A stretch of 64,000 bases of DNA from Microvelia longipes (taxonomy: Eukaryota; Arthropoda; Insecta; Hemiptera; Veliidae): positions 14,509,309-14,573,308 of the forward strand of contig JACMZG010001870.1 of NCBI GenBank assembly GCA_018340805.1, read 5' to 3'. This document shows positions 21,101 through 32,890 of the stretch, in pieces (position 1 is the first letter of the stretch; every line of letters begins with the position of its first letter). A program made the position numbers and the translations under genes. The notes below the pieces were generated by a model. It did not search any database and was not told the DNA's origin. It was given only the letters and a program-made list of their open reading frames with translations.

Positions 21101-21694
21101 ATGTTTCTGCCTTGCGTATGGCGAGAACGATAAATCTCAAAGGCAAGTCTCAAAATTGAAGTTGTATATTGTTTGTGAAAAATATACGACGTCATCAACC
21201 CAAGTTGTGAAAAAATGACGCACTTTATTAATTGTTTTAATTTAAGAAATGGAACTGTTTAGTAATAAATAAGTGGTGTTTTATGCTGTCGACATATTAA
21301 GGTATCAGAACAATAACCTTATTAAACACCGAAAATATTATTTTCACCTTATGAATCATCCATTGATGATATTTTCGTTTATATATTAAGATATTAGAAG
21401 CTCGAGTACAGTATATTAAGGGCTTGGTTTAAGAACTGTTACTTTTTACTTATTGTGTTGGACACCTTAGGTTTTAATCCAACATGAAAATGAGAAAATA
21501 CATTAATTAAATTTCATACTCGGAGAAGTAAGTTTATATATACAACAATAAATTATACTGTAGAAGGTTTATCTAGAAGCTTTACTCTGAGACTTGTAAT
21601 GGGGCTTTACACAAACTATTGTAATGGGGTCCCTTGGGTCTTCTGATATTCAACCAAGACTATAGGGGAGTCTCCACCTTTCCTTGTAAAGAGT

Positions 21695-21965
21695 CTAGGA
21701 TCAGAAGAAATAAACTAAACAAGTTTTCGTCTCTCCACTCATTATAATTACTAAAAAAGCCGACTTTCAACCGTTAACGGTCATCATCAGCGCCAACTTA
21801 ACGAACAAAATAATATATAAAATATTAAATAATATATAATATTTTATTTTGTTTGTTATGTAGGCACTAATGATGATCGTTAACGGTTGAAAGTCGGCTT
21901 TGCTTTTAGTAATTATAATGAGAGGAAGAGACGAAAACTTGTTTAGTTTTATTTCTTCTTATCAT
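21695..21965. mobile_element. Family F inverted repeat, copy 1
   Basis: Arms of about 100 bp have AAACAAGTTTTCGTCTCTCC, ACTCATTATAATTACTAAAA and GCCGACTTTCAACCGTTAAC, then CGGTCATCATCAG, and the inverse to the right of an AT spacer (21.81-21.85 kb). Further F copies lie at 61.73-62.05 and 62.38-62.49 kb. Confidence 0.85.
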
Positions 21966-22194
21966 AGCACTCCACAGCTCATCCATCATATAAGTCTAGG
22001 ATCCTCCTAGGAATCAAACTAGAATCATTCTAGAACCATATTTCATTTCAATTTAATCAAATTTCTTACTAAATGACAACCTACCTCAATAATAAACCTC
22101 GACATTAATAATTATACAATAAACAACAATAAAGACATAGAAATAGTAGCAATAATAATAATGTCAATTAAATTAACGAAGACTTCAGTCCTTT

Positions 22195-22270
22195 TTTATT
22201 AAAATTTTATTCAAAATAAATTCACGAAGAGCTTTCGCCCAGGGATCCTGAGCTTCTTCAGTTCTTAAAA
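22195..22270 (-). repeat. Retroelement-like terminal hairpin motif
   Basis: The minus strand reads CTGAAGAAGCTCAGGATCCC, then TGGGCGAAAGCTCTTCGTGA. GCTCAGG pairs with CCTGGGC in a 7-bp stem flanked by CTGAAGA and GAAA (22261-22233). The sequence up to 22.84 kb is AT-rich and unrecognised. Confidence 0.5.
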
Positions 22271-22847
22271 TGACAAAATAAGAAAGTTTGAAAATTAATC
22301 TCTTAAGTTAATAATAATAATGGATTTAATATCTCACCTCTCATTACTTTTTTAATGACCAGGATGCATCTGAAACAGAAATTAAAATGAAATGTTAAAC
22401 ATTCTTATATTAGAGGAATTATTCTGCAAATAATCTTTGCGAAGTATATTTTAAGTTTTGAATTTTGAGACAGCTCGCATCTTCTATTATAAAAGAAAAC
22501 GTTGCATCCTAGTCTTGACGATAAAAATTTAATCATTATTTCTTTTTTTTAAATAAGCAAAAGATAAGTTTTTAGGAAAAATTTGTTATGGAGTAATATT
22601 GGAACACCAGTATGGAATTGTTCATAATAGGAAATGATTAAAACGATGTTCCTTCACAAAAATTAAACAGATAGTTGAACTTTAACCAAAAATGCCACCA
22701 TCATCTGTGTCATGCCAGGAAAAACGTCAAACAGTAAAAAATAAACACATAAACTATTTTCTTTTCGAGATGTTAACAGCTCGGTGAGCAAAGTAATAAA
22801 GTTATATTAAAAGTCGAAAAAAGGAAATTTTATCATTTTATTTATTT

Positions 22848-23060
22848 ACCGTAGGTATATAGGAAAATTATTGTGTTTGCGCTTAAAATCCGAAACCGGG
22901 ATTTCGCATTCATTATCCGTTTTAGGCAATTTTAAGACCTCCTAAATGGTTATCACAAAGTTGTCTGTGTGTGTGTGTGTGTACTGTTGTCATCATAGTC
23001 TCCAATCAGTGTTTTTGCGTAATCACCACACCTAAGCATTCGTTGTGGTGATAAATAGTT
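22848..23060 (+). repeat. Family A head, truncated copy
   Basis: It has TACCGTAGGTATATAGGAAA, CCGAAACCGGGATTTCGCAT, TTATCCGTTTTAGGC and AAGACCTCCTAAATGG, then a (TG)n run at 22970-22982. The 5S-like module is missing. The following 23.06-23.80 kb has nothing recognised. Confidence 0.75.
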
Positions 23061-23811
23061 CCTAGGTACCCTGTATCAGATTTTATTTTTTTCATTTTTA
23101 TTTTATTTATCAGTAATTTATTTCAAACGTCTGTTTTATTTCATGGCACTCATGAAAGTCACATTTTAGGTTCAATATCGTTGGTTGGATTTGAGGTGGA
23201 TGGATGGCGTTAAAGTCAGCAGTAAATCCAAAATCAAACGTCATTTAAGCGAAAACAAAATGTTTTGCAAATAATATCTAAATTTAAAAATCTTTTAACA
23301 AAATATTTTCACATCAAATTTTTGTTTATTCGTGCTACGAGGAAAAAAATTAAAAACGGTGACAAGAAAACATGTCAATAATGAAAGAAAAAGTATTCAA
23401 TCTCTTTCACCACTCTGTATATATCATCACAAAAAGATTTTTTTATAACCCTCTACTTCACTAAGAAAAGCCTTTTCACTCTTAAACCTTAACCGCTTTT
23501 AAAAATAATGGGTAAGTTAAAAAAAACCAAAAGAGACAGGGGAAAAGCGAAAATAGGAAATTTTAAGGTCAAAAGAAAGTGAATTTAAGAAATTTAATTT
23601 ACACATCTGATAATTTAATTTCTAAAGTTTTGCAGTAAAATAATGATAAAATGCTTTTCGTAACAAATATAAATCTTTTAACGGCTGGGCGTTGAAAATA
23701 TGTCTCATTTTTAGATTCTGTAACACTTAACGCTTAAGTACCCTAGGTACTTAACCGCATAAATAATTTATTTATCGTAGGTAAATAACAGTGTATTGTT
23801 TATTTTTGATC

Positions 23812-24235
23812 GCTTTAGTCCAAGAGCAGGACCTGAAAAAATGTGACTCATTTTTTACTACTTCAAACCCAATTATTCTGAAAATATACCTTAAATTATG
23901 AAGGAAAAACAAAGTCTGCCTATCCAGAGTGGGGTCCTTCATATGTTTGCGCATGCTCAAAACTTTATAAAATCGCTCAAATTTTTGTTTCCATGAAATA
24001 ATTGGTTCCCTGAGAGTCTTGTGCAAAACATAATTAAACATTTTTAAAGATAATAAAATGTCCAATAAACCGAGTGTTCAATCATCAAAATCGGATATCT
24101 ACAACCAAAGTTATGGCTCTTTCTAACACACCAAAAAATGGTTAATTTTTGCACAGTCAGCGAATTTCTCTAAAAAAGTATTGATTTTTTGGCCATTTAA
24201 CTTACGTTATAACTTTAGTTATAATTTCCTTATAT
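23812..24235 (+). mobile_element. Family D fold-back, single-arm copy
   Basis: It has TAGTCCAAGAGCAGGACC, AATGTGACTCATTTT, ACTACTTCAAACCCAATT, GTCTGCCTATCCAGAGTGG and CATCAAAATCGGAT. It then runs slightly past the centre into a partial inverse arm (GTTATAACTTTAGTTAT). The complete version is at 32.89-33.68 kb. Confidence 0.75.
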
Positions 24236-24296
24236 ACCATAAATTTGGGTAGCGATTTGAGAATATTGTTAAAGTACTTACAAAATATTTGGTTCT

Positions 24297-24415
24297 AAGG
24301 CCCGTATTCAAAGACATCTTCCTAACATTTTCCTAAAATTCTCCTTAAGGAACAAGGAGAATGTTAGGAAAATGTTAGGAGAATGTTAGGAAGATGTCTT
24401 TGGATACGGGCCCAA
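24297..24415. mobile_element. Family G short palindromic element, copy 2
   Basis: It runs from AAGGCCCGTATTCAAAGACA to TGTCTTTGGATACGGGCCC, so the ends pair. The interior repeats GGAGAATGTTAGGAAAATG. No coding capacity. 24.42-24.95 kb holds nothing further recognised. Confidence 0.8.
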
Positions 24416-24954
24416 GACTTAGAGTATTAGACCCTTTAGGGTTAGACTGTGGTGTTATAAATGCATTTTAATTTTTTTTTATAAGTTTAAAGTTGAGTAA
24501 GGGGCCAATGGAGCGCTGCAGTCCTAACTCTCACTCGCCAGGCCCCACCTGCATTCATAATACCAGAAATACGGCTAAATACCAGAAACGTATAAGTAAA
24601 TTGGTGAACGGTTAAAGATTATTAGTGAAAACAAATAACTATTCCTTCACGTCTTCAGTAGTATGCGAGTAAGTGAAAAAATTAAAACTTTTACGCAATA
24701 AAAAGTAAGTTCTAGAATAACATTAATAATCTACAGAGTTTTCTAAACAGCCAATCTAATCATATCATTACTAGTAAAAACTAACAATTTTACTAATTAT
24801 AAAATTAGTAAAATTTTATAATTACACAAATCGAAAAAAATCCGAATCAAGTTAAATTTAGTTTAAATGAAAAAGATTGATTAAATTAAAAGTGTATCCC
24901 TTTATGTAATAAATTAATAAACTAAGTTTAATTTAATAAGACTACTATATCTAC

Positions 24955-25240
24955 GGGTTTTAAGGCTAATTATTGTTTAGCACCATTGATAGAGGTTAAC
25001 ACCTAGATGGATGACGGCTGGGAATTAGAGGACTAGCAAGTGAGACCGAAGATATACTGCAATATAAATAAGGCAATTATATACTTCAGAGGGCGAGCGA
25101 AGCGAGTCCAAATTAATGAGAATGAGCGTAGCGAATCCGACACGGTGAGCAAATGTTCCAGTAGTTACCACTACATGCACTCTGCGCAATAAGTTTGTTG
25201 TTAGCATGGTAAAATTACTTAGGAACATCGCTGTATTAAT
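24955..25240 (+). repeat. Family A 3' part with degraded 5S-like module (24965-25027)
   Basis: The module keeps TAGATGGATGACGGCTGGGA, matching the 5S C-box region, but its A-box side has drifted. GGGCGAGCGAAGCGAGTCC and ATGAGCGTAGCGAATCCGAC follow. It ends near 25170. Confidence 0.65.
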
Positions 25241-25447
25241 GTAGAGAGAAACACAATATATTTACAAAAAAAAATACATAGTGGGGCTGCTCATATACAA
25301 TACACACAGCGTACTAATCAATCACATTAAACATGACAATTAACAATGAAATAAGTAAAACTATAGTAAAAATTAAATACATAAAATAATTATTAGGTTA
25401 AACAAACAGAAAATTAAATTTGTACAATATATCTAAAACTAGCTAGG

Positions 25448-25760
25448 TTAATTATACACATGGTTATTAATTATGCCTAACGAATCTAAAATAATATTCT
25501 CTGATATTTGCGTCAGTTTTTTGCGGTCAATTCCATATCGTCGAAGAATTTTGATGTTATTGTAGGAATGGCACCTCTCGAGCCAAACCATAGTCCTATT
25601 ACTCGGAACTCTCTGTCGCCCTGTTGGTCTCTATATTTCTCTTTATAATATCTAAACACTTTTCATAAATCTGTTTCTTTTCCTTGTGGACTTTCTCACC
25701 TTGTAAAGGATCGTTAGTCTCGTACCTCACTGTAGGGTCAATCACCAATAAAAACAACTT
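25448..25760 (-). pseudogene. LINE remnant: R2-type restriction-like endonuclease domain
   Basis: The minus strand reads LLVIDPTVRYETNDPL, then KVHKEKKQIYEKCLDIIK. After a frameshift near 25637 it reads YRDQQGDREFRVIGLWFGSR and GAIPTITSK. After a second near 25547 it reads ILRRYGIDRKKLTQ, then LDSLGIINNHVYN and a stop at 25448. The order D-T-x-R-Y-E, K...Y, V-x-G-L-x-x-G-x-x-G, then L-x-x-x-G-I, matches the C-terminal endonuclease of R2-like non-LTR retrotransposons. The reverse transcriptase part is absent upstream, so the copy is fragmentary and dead. Confidence 0.7.
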
Positions 25761-25769
25761 ACAATATTT

Positions 25770-26230
25770 AGTAATCACTTTAACTGACTTCTAATATTAA
25801 AATAATGCGACAACATATTAAACAACATGAAAGCTCTATTTATACATTGTATTAAAGTTTGACTTCTAAGTATTTTTTTTAATTTGACTTCTTAAGTATT
25901 TTTGCTTTCTTAAGTAATTTGAGCAAAAGTTATAAGTTAACTAGTACCCGATTTTTCATGTTCCTAAGCGTAATGAAAAATATTTAAAAAAAAAAACTTA
26001 CTTATCCATTACAAAAAAAATGTAAAGTAACTGTGTTTAATGAAACATTCGAAGACAACTAACCATACTTTGACACATTCAAACTAATAAAATATTTTGA
26101 AACACCATCACTATCAAATCCCCTAGATAAGTCACGTCTCTCTTAAAAACTATATACTGTTTTACATATCACAATAAAGTCAAATGAAGTTAGATAATGA
26201 AAAATACCAAATCTAAATAAAAAATATTAT
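25770..26230. other. AT-rich spacer, nothing recognised
   Basis: Short direct duplications only (TTAAGTATTTTT near 25870-25910). No coding or structural signal that I can support. Confidence 0.4.
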
Positions 26231-26259
26231 ATAAAAACATAGAAATATTTCACTTTACA

Positions 26260-27955
26260 ACATTTAATAATATTAAAAATAATTTTATTATAATCAAATT
26301 TAATAAGATTAAAAAAAATAATTTCACCTTCATCAAATTTAATTAGATTATGAAATACTTTCACCTCTATCATATTTAACTAGATTCTGAAATAATTTCA
26401 CCTTCATCAAATTTAGGTAGATTGAAAAATTTCACCTTCATCAAATTTAAAGATTGTGAAATAATTTCATCTTCATCAAATTTAATAAGATTATGAAATA
26501 CTTTCACCTTCATCAAATTTAATAAGATTATGAAATACTTTCATCTTCATTAAATTTAATAAGATTGTGAAATAATTTCACCTTCATCAAATTTAATAAG
26601 ATCACCTTCATCAAATTTAATAAGATTATGAAATACTTTCACCTTCATCAAATTTAATAAGATTATGAAATAATTTCACCTTCATCAAATTTAATAAGAT
26701 TATGAAATACTTTCACCTTCATCAAATTTAATAAGATTATGAATAATTTCACCTTCATTAAATTTAATAAGATTATGAATAATTTCACCTTCATTAAATT
26801 TAATAAGATTGTGAAATACTTTCACCTTCATCAAATTTAATAAGATTGTGAAATAATTTCACCTTCATCAAAATTTAATAAGATTGTGAAATAATTTCAC
26901 CTTCACAAATTTAATAAGATTCTGAAATAATTCACCTTCATCAAATTTAATAAGATTTGTGAAATAATTTCACCTTCATTAAATTTAATAGATTATGAAA
27001 TAATTTCATCTTCATCAAATTTAATAAGATTATGAAATAATTTCACCAAGATTATGTAAATAATTTCACCTCTATCATATTTAACTAGATTCTGAAATAA
27101 TTTCACCTTCATCAAATTTAATTAGATTATAAAATACTTTCACCTCTATCATATTTAACTAGATTCTGAAATAATTTCACCTTCATCAAATTTAAGTAGA
27201 TTATGAAATAATTTCACCTCATCAATTTAATAAGATTGTGAAATAATTTCACCTTCATCAAATTTAATAAGATTTGAAATAATTTCACCTTCATCAAATA
27301 AATTTGAAAATAACCTTCATTAAATTTAATAAGTTGTGAATAATGAATCACCTTCATCAAATTTAATAAGATTGTGAAAAATTTCACCTTCATCAAAATT
27401 TAATAAGATTATGAAATAATTTCACCTTCATCAAATTTAAAGATTATGAAATAATTTCACCTCCATTAAATTTATAAGATTGTGAAATAATTTCACCTTC
27501 ATCAAATTTAATAAGATTATAAAATACTTTCACCTTCATCAAATTTAATAAGATTATGAAATAATTTCACCTTCATCAAATTTAATAAGATTTGAAATAA
27601 TTTTCACTTTGATCAAATTTAATAAGATTATGAAATAATTTTCAACCTTCACCAGAATATGAAATACCTTCATCAAATTTAATAAGATTATGAAAATACT
27701 TTCACCTTCATCAAATTTAATAAGATTATGAAATAATTTCACCTTCATCAAATTTAATAAGATTATGAAATAATTTCACCTTCATCAAATTTAATAAGAT
27801 TATGAAATACTTTAACCTTCATCAAATTTAATAAAGATTATGAAATTACTTTTACCTTCATCAATTTAATAAGATTATGAAAATACTTTCACCTTCATCA
27901 AATTTAATAAGATTGTGAAATAATTTCACTTTCATCAAATTTAATAAGATAATTA
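26260..27955 (+). repeat. About 38-bp minisatellite, 1.7 kb
   Basis: More than 40 units of TTCACCTTCATCAAATTTAA, then TAAGATTATGAAATAAT. Variants include CTTTCACC for ATTTCACC, TTGTGA for TTATGA, and a subset with CTCTATCATATTTAACTAG clustered at 26.34-26.40 and 27.06-27.17 kb. That second occurrence suggests block duplication. A stray unit survives at 28448-28475. Phe/Leu-rich minus-strand frames are repeat artefacts. Confidence 0.95.
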
Positions 27956-28680
27956 AATGATTTTACGTTCTTTAAATTCACCAAAGAAAAATAATAACCT
28001 CACTATCTGAAATAATAAACACAGAGTAACTAAAACATTCGCCAGTTCAAAGCCACGATAAACAAATAAAACGCTAGAGATCCGCAACCCGGGAGAAACC
28101 AACACTGAACCCAGTATCGTGACAAACATTACAAACTCATAAATAAACACTTTTAACAAATATTTCGGCACTCAAAACTTACAATATATGCTAGTAATAT
28201 TTAATGAGATAAGCCGAGAGTAAATACAAGATAGAGAGAACTCAAATACGGGTATTATGTGGATAAGGGTTATGAGTTCTATACGATATGAAATAAGCAT
28301 CATATATTATATGATTTATATTATAAAGTACTTGCAAAATATTTAAACAATTGTTTCATTATATCTAACTAGTGAAGTATTATACAACCACAAGATAACA
28401 GCAACATTATTTCCTACCTGACTGTCATGTAGTGGTTACAAGTAATCTTAATGAGATTATGAAATAATTTCACCACTATCATGACAAACACTATTAATTA
28501 CAAACCATTTCACCATTTTTATACTTAAAATTTTTTTTAGGCTTAAACCCATAGGGTCATTTTAGCGTTTTCCCCTCACTCAACTAATCCACCTGAGAGT
28601 TTGTAACCATCCAATCATCTAGGAAGCACACCCTCCAACATGGTGGTAGTACATGGTGGCACCATATGACTAGTTTCACA
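27956..28680. other. Spacer between two minisatellites
   Basis: AT-rich with one isolated unit of the preceding satellite (AATGAGATTATGAAATAATT near 28448). No gene recognised. Confidence 0.4.
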
Positions 28681-29335
28681 GTGTGTCTAGTTCAACCAGA
28701 CTCTATCAAACTCACTGCTCTGGCTAGTGTCTGCGACTAGTTCACAGTGTGTCTAGTTCAACCAGACTCTATCCAAACTCACTGCTCTGGCTAGTGTCTG
28801 CGACTAGTTCACAGTGTGTCTAGTTCAACCAGACTCTATCCAAACTCACTGCTCTGGCTAGTGTCTGCGACTAGTTCACAGTGTGTCTAGTTCAACCAGA
28901 CTCTATCCAAACTCACTGCTCTGGCTAGTGTCTGCGACTAGTTCACAGTGTGCCTAGTTCAACCAGACTCTACCAAACTCACTGCTCTGGCTAGTCTGCG
29001 ACTAGTGTGTGTCTAGATCGACTGCTCTGGCTAGTGTCTACGACTAGTTCACAGGTCTAGTTCAACCAGACTCAAACTCACTGCTCTGGCTAGTGTCTGC
29101 GACTAGTTCACAGTGTTCTAGTTCAACCAGACTCTATCAACTCACTGCTCTGGCTAGTGTCTGCGACTAGTTCACAGTGTGTCTAGTTCAACCAGACTCT
29201 ATCCAAACTCACTGCTCTGGCTAGTGTCTGCGACTAGTTCAGTTGTCTAGTTCACCAGACTCATCCAAACTCACTGCTCTAGCTGTCTACGACAGCAGTG
29301 TGCCTAGTTAATCTAGACCAGCTAGACTCTGGCTA
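28670..29335 (+). repeat. About 67-bp minisatellite rich in CTAG
   Basis: About ten units of GACTAGTTCACAGTGTGTCT, then AGTTCAACCAGACTCTATCC and AAACTCACTGCTCTGGCTAG. The first units are nearly identical and later ones decay. 29.34-29.53 kb continues as degraded CTACTACTACT and CTCAC-rich sequence. The CTAG tetramer recurs several times per unit. Confidence 0.95.
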
Positions 29336-29548
29336 GGCTCACCGGTCTAGCTAGCACCGACTACTACTACTACTCTACTACTAACTACTCTAGTAGTTCA
29401 CTGTTTGCTTGGTTCATCTAGTCTTACTAACTCCTCTGATCCCATTAGTCCCACTAGGCCTCACTCGTCCTTCAACCAGTCTCACCAATCTCATCATTTC
29501 CTCTAGTAACACTAGACTCACCGCTCTGGCCAGTCCAGTGCAAACAGA

Positions 29549-29790
29549 ACAAATACAATATGATACTAACGAGATTTGCAAAACATAAATAGTTAACGCA
29601 ATATAATTGTGCGAGAGAAACAGACTGGGACATTGGAGATTATGTCGAGCCATCAATGATGACGAATATCGAATGATCGAACAGTTCCCAGAGCATTGCT
29701 TTTTGCTTGTTATATTTCCTATGTGGCTCTCGCAAAATTATATTGTGTTACTATTCATATTTTGCAAAACTCGGTAGTATCAAATTATAT
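29549..29790. mobile_element. About 240-bp MITE, with a related partial copy at 29.89-30.03 kb
   Basis: The left end has AATATGATACTAACGAG, TTTGCAAAACATAAATAG and ATATAATTGTGCGAGAG. The right end is the inverse: CTCTCGCAAAATTATATTG, ATATTTTGCAAAACTCGG and TAGTATCAAATTAT. The centre has GTCGAGCCATCAATGATGAC, also present with changes at 29937-29990, so a second truncated copy follows. Confidence 0.8.
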
Positions 29791-30424
29791 ATGTTATGCT
29801 TGCCAAGCATGATGGTGGTAAAAGAGCACCGCTCGTCTCTGGTGAATACTTCACATTAAATTCTTTGGCATTTTAATTGAAGGTCAGAGTGAGTTTAGGC
29901 TCTGTCGGCAAACAGAGTGGGACATGACGTAATATCGAGCCATGAATGATGACGAATGTCGAATGATCGAACAGTTCACAGATGTAGCATTGCATTTTGC
30001 TTATTACATTTCTAGGTGTCTCATGCAAACCTAAATTTATAGCAAGGGTTCGCCTTTATTTTCCTTTCTGATAATACGTTTATGAAGTCAGTAAAGTTTC
30101 CCCTTTCGCTTCATCTCCTTTATTAAAGTTCCTAGAGAACAAAAATAAACTTTAATAACTGCCTTCTTAAAACAGAGTTAAAATAGAAGTAGAGAAAGAA
30201 GCAGCTTTGTTTCGGAAGTGGTCATTAACAGAATTATTCAATAACTAGAATTTTTTATTACACTCATTAAAAACGTGTAATTATGTTGTTACTGTTATTC
30301 TTTGAAAATACAACCTGTCTTCTTGTTCACCCGTGGACAAGAATTCTTGTTATTATAACCCGTGGATTCTTTAGATAATCTCTTTTTCAGGGGAAGTTCA
30401 GTGACTTTTTTTACTTTTTTTATT

Positions 30425-31255
30425 TATACCGTAGGTATATAGGAAAAGTATGTGTTTGCGAATCAGTACGTCACTGGAACAATGAAGGAAAAGTTCCTAT
30501 ACTGAACCGGGATGTCACCGGAATTATCCGTTTCAGGTGTTTATAAGACCTCTTAAAAACAGTTATTAGAAAACCCATTTTACACACTCAAAGAGTGGTT
30601 CGATTTTGTAAAAAACCACAAATAAGTAATTTCTTTTCTTTATTATTATTTTTAATGCATTTTTCTGACTTTTTTATACTTTTTATCAACAATCATCAGT
30701 GATAATTAAGTTAATAATTTCAAAGATTCATTAAACGCGGAAAAATTTGTTGATCAGTTTAAGATTAAAAACGCATGTAGTCATATATAAGACAACATAT
30801 ATATGCCAAGTTTCATCTCATAATCAGCATTAGTTCAAATTTGATTGAATGATTTGTGTACAATTTATAAAAAAATGTCAAAAAATCTGTAAAGGATTTA
30901 ATTAATTTGAATTTTGTAACAAATGTATTTCTTTACGTAATAAATAAGTATACTAAGTTTCGTTTTAATACGTCAAGGAAATCTATGGTTTTTGTTGGAT
31001 CATAAAAGTTAAGCAGCATCAGCGTGGTCAGTGCCTGGATGGATGACGACTGGGAATAAAACTAAGGCATTTACTATCTAAGGAGGAGAAAAGCTATTCT
31101 GAAGACTTGTCGCAGTATAAAATTTGGCGACCTGTATATTCTGACGAAGAGAGAAGAGTTCGTAGTAGCGATGATCCGTTGTAACGAGGTAAAGTTCTTA
31201 AGTACCCTGTACCTTATTTGGTACCTACGGTACCCTGTACCGTAGGTAAAAAATC
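30425..31255 (+). repeat. Family A element, full length, with 5S-like module at 30996-31057
   Basis: The head is TACCGTAGGTATATAGGAAA. A direct internal duplication replaces part of the body (30.46-30.50 kb). The 5S-like module reads TTAAGCAGCATCAGCGTGG, then GGATGGATGACGACTGGGAA. The tail has repeated GGTACC-containing text (CCCTGTACCTTATTTGGTAC). It is directly followed by another copy. Confidence 0.85.
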
Positions 31256-31299
31256 TAAGAAAAAACAAAACACGAAAAAAAAACACAGAAAAAAAATGT

Positions 31300-31615
31300 T
31301 TTTATGACGTTATTAACCGAAATAATGACTTAGTTAAAATTTCGATGCAATTGGATTGAGACTTGTAGCCATGTATAAGACCTACATAAGTTTCGTTTAA
31401 ATACATTAAGTATATCCATGATTTTTGTTCGATCATAAAAAGTTAAGCAGCATTAAGCGTGAGCAGTGCTGTATGAGTAATCTCTGAGAATAAACGTTGT
31501 ATTAACTATCTGAGCACGAGCGAAGCGAGTCCAATGTAGGGAGGATGAGCGTAGCGAATCCGAGTGTGACGAGGAAAAGTTCCGAGGTACCCGTACCCGA
31601 TTTAGAGTTAATCTA
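31300..31615 (+). repeat. Family A 3' half with 5S-like module at 31430-31492
   Basis: It begins in the middle of the element (TTATTAACCGAAATAATGAC). It then has GATCATAAAAAGTTAAGCAG, GAGCGAAGCGAGTCC and ATGAGCGTAGCGAATCCGAG, ending GAGGTACCCGTACCCGATTT. The head is missing. Confidence 0.8.
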
Positions 31616-31724
31616 TATATCAAGTAAATTATTAGCGTTACAAGTTTACGGTGTATTTATTCTGAATAATTGTTCTGTCTTATTTGTCCTCTTGTAATTT
31701 GTTTTCTCTGTACTTTTTTCCGAT

Positions 31725-32440
31725 TACCCTTAGGTATATAGAAATTTATTGTGTTTGCAAAACAAAATTCGAAACCGGATGAAACCGGAATTATCCGTTT
31801 CTGGTGTTTTTTAGGCCTCCTGAGTGGTTTTCTTAAAGTTGTCTGTCTTATTGTGTGTTATGTTTATCATCGTAGCTCCTAGTGTATTTAAGCTAGAAAG
31901 TTAAAACTTAGCACAAAAATCAGTCTATACCGCTGTAATTATGCTATTTGGAAAATATTTTTCATGACATAATTAATCCGCAATAATGACTCAGTGAAAA
32001 TTTGGCATACATGTGGCTATGTATAAGACTAATATATGTGTTAAGTTTAATCTCATCATCAGCATTAGTTACATTTTTATCGAATGACTTGTGTACGTTT
32101 TTTAAAAAAGTGTAAAATATCAGAAAATGGTCCACTTGACATTTAGTACAAATACTTTTACCTAATAAATAAGTAGACAAAGTTTCGTTTTAATACGACA
32201 AGTACATCCATAATTTTTGTGGGGTCATAAAATTTGGTCAGCACTGTAGGGTGATCGCTGAGAATGAAACGAATCCATTTACTATCTGAGGACGAGCGAA
32301 GTGAGTACGAGACATTTTGCAGTATAAATTTGGCGAATATTCTGAGGACGAGCGTAGCGAGTCCGAAGTAGGGAGGATGAGCGTAGCGAATTCGATGTGA
32401 TGAGAAAAATATCAAGGTACTCCTTACCCAATTTTTAAAT
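31725..32440 (+). repeat. Family A element, full length, 5S-like module damaged (32223-32265)
   Basis: The head is TACCCTTAGGTATATAGAAA. The body includes AACCGGAATTATCCGTTTC and TCATCATCAGCATTAG. The 5S-like part has lost its middle: GGTCATAAAATTTGGTCAGC passes straight to GTGATCGCTGAGAATG. The tail has two rounds of GACGAGCGAAGTGAG-like text and ends GGTACTCCTTACCCAATTT. Confidence 0.85.
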
Positions 32441-32890
32441 TCCTTTTTATTATTATAAAAGGTCGTTGATATTGAAAAAAATATATAAAGTAAAATCATA
32501 GAGTTTAAAAGTCTAGATAGAAAGGTCGCACGTCTAGTCCGTTATTAAAGCATAAGAAATCCGTTATTAGCGTCCAGTTCATAAAAACTAGCCACTGCAC
32601 CGATAGAAAATATAAAAGCAATTATCCCGAGAGGAAAAACATTAATATTACCGTTGCTTTCCTTGTACACGACTGAGAATTAGAATGACAAAGTCATTCT
32701 AATTTTGACTAAATGTTGAAATAAGTAGTAACGGGGTTTCTCTCTTCCTTTACCTTGTAATTCTCTCGTCTTCATTACTCTTTTTTCCTTTACAATTTTT
32801 TCTTAACTATTAATGACTTCTTCTTTGTTCTCTTTCATCTCGTTAGTATATTAGCATATTAGCTATTTATACTTTTCGTCATACTGTACT
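32440..32890. other. AT-rich spacer, nothing recognised
   Basis: A short inverted duplication (TTAGAATGACAAAGTCATTC near 32682) is the only structure noted. Confidence 0.4.

Noticed and set aside
26260..27955. CRISPR-like regular direct repeats
   Set aside because: The units are contiguous with no unique spacers, drift gradually, and lie in eukaryotic repeat DNA without cas genes. It is a minisatellite.
30996..31057. Genuine 5S rRNA gene
   Set aside because: Only the 3' half resembles 5S. The 5' half and the closing helix I are missing, and the module is embedded in a longer dispersed repeat.
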